A DNA stretch of 6,142 nucleotides from Pseudomonadota bacterium (GTDB taxonomy: Bacteria > Pseudomonadota > Gammaproteobacteria > Halothiobacillales > Halothiobacillaceae): the NCBI GenBank assembly GCA_021795795.1, contig JAJYPA010000493.1:1-6142 (forward strand), given 5' to 3'. Positions 6,023-6,142 of this stretch are shown here, one piece after another. The translations under genes and the position numbers were made by a program. How positions within the stretch are numbered: position 1 is the first letter of the stretch; each line of letters begins with the position of its first letter. The notes below the pieces were generated by a model that had not been told where the DNA came from, searched no databases, and worked only from the letters and a program-made list of their open reading frames with translations.

Positions 6023-6142
6023 GTTGGGGGGCCTGTCTGACACCCCAGGACTCCACGAAAACCAGGGGGGTGTGGCTACGTTGGCGATAGGAAAGCCTCC
6101 CGTCGCTTTGGATCCGGACCGGCATACCCGCCGCCGACAGGA

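Larger units (their letters stand above)
5805..6142. other. Right-end intergenic region with hairpins, no clear gene
   Basis: After the terminator hairpin and DnaA-like dyad, this region holds a perfect 9-bp stem CCAAGCCCG/CGGGCTTGG (5999-6007 and 6014-6022, loop TTCTCA) and a 7-bp stem ACACCCC/GGGGTGT (6040-6046 and 6067-6073). A minus-strand frame is open from the right edge to TGA at 5979. It includes an ATG at 6125 (MPVRIQSDGRLSYRQRS...), at least 48 codons, and could be the end of a gene entering from the right, but it matches no family I know. The plus-strand frame 5890-6090 has no proper start signal. Nothing here is firmly identified. Confidence 0.4.

Noticed and set aside
5890..6090. 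Plus-strand frame of 66 codons
   Set aside because: The start lies inside the DnaA-like dyad without a ribosome binding site, and the product is low in family-like features.
6040..6142. IS200/IS605 right end or TnpB guide RNA scaffold
   Set aside because: GAAAGCCTCCCGTCGC and the nearby stems recall such ends, but the second half of the stem is missing, no tnpB lies upstream on this strand, and the orientation does not fit a tnpB coming from the right.
1..6142. CRISPR array within the window
   Set aside because: No series of regularly spaced direct repeats was seen despite the adjacent cas3.

Overview
The window comes from a Gram-negative bacterium: it carries an outer-membrane TonB-dependent receptor with a Sec signal peptide. 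The style of the genes suggests a proteobacterium, perhaps an acidophile such as Acidithiobacillus. That placement is an impression from the proteins, not proof.

Left part, minus strand. Positions 1-2182 hold most of a cas3 gene (727 codons visible). It has an N-terminal HD nuclease and a DExH/D helicase, and its motifs fit type I-C. The gene runs off the left edge, so the rest of the CRISPR-Cas operon (cas5, cas8c, cas7, cas4, cas1, cas2 and the array in standard I-C loci) would lie outside the window. The start is present. The roughly 240 bases upstream hold three TTGCCA copies and a weak promoter candidate. Next, on the same strand, is a PIN-domain toxin of the VapC family (2419-2838). It is joined by a TAATG overlap to a 50-codon frame (2838-2990) that looks like a shortened VapB antitoxin.

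Right part, plus strand. Positions 3399-5804 encode a complete 801-residue TonB-dependent receptor of unknown substrate, divergent from the vapBC/cas3 side. The roughly 400 bases before it are unusually structured. They contain an 11-bp-phased PhoB-box array (2974-3011), several stem-loops, and small reading frames. One of these is Trp/Cys-rich and ends in an ATGA overlap with the receptor start. Another is Cys/His-rich and lies in the preceding frame. The best reading is a phosphate-starvation-controlled receptor with a long leader that may encode one small protein, now split by a frameshift or expressed by recoding.

After the receptor come a hairpin, a dyad of DnaA-box-like 9-mers (5875-5897), and two more hairpins near the right edge. 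No clear gene is visible there. There is no rRNA, tRNA, CRISPR array or recognisable complete insertion sequence in the window.
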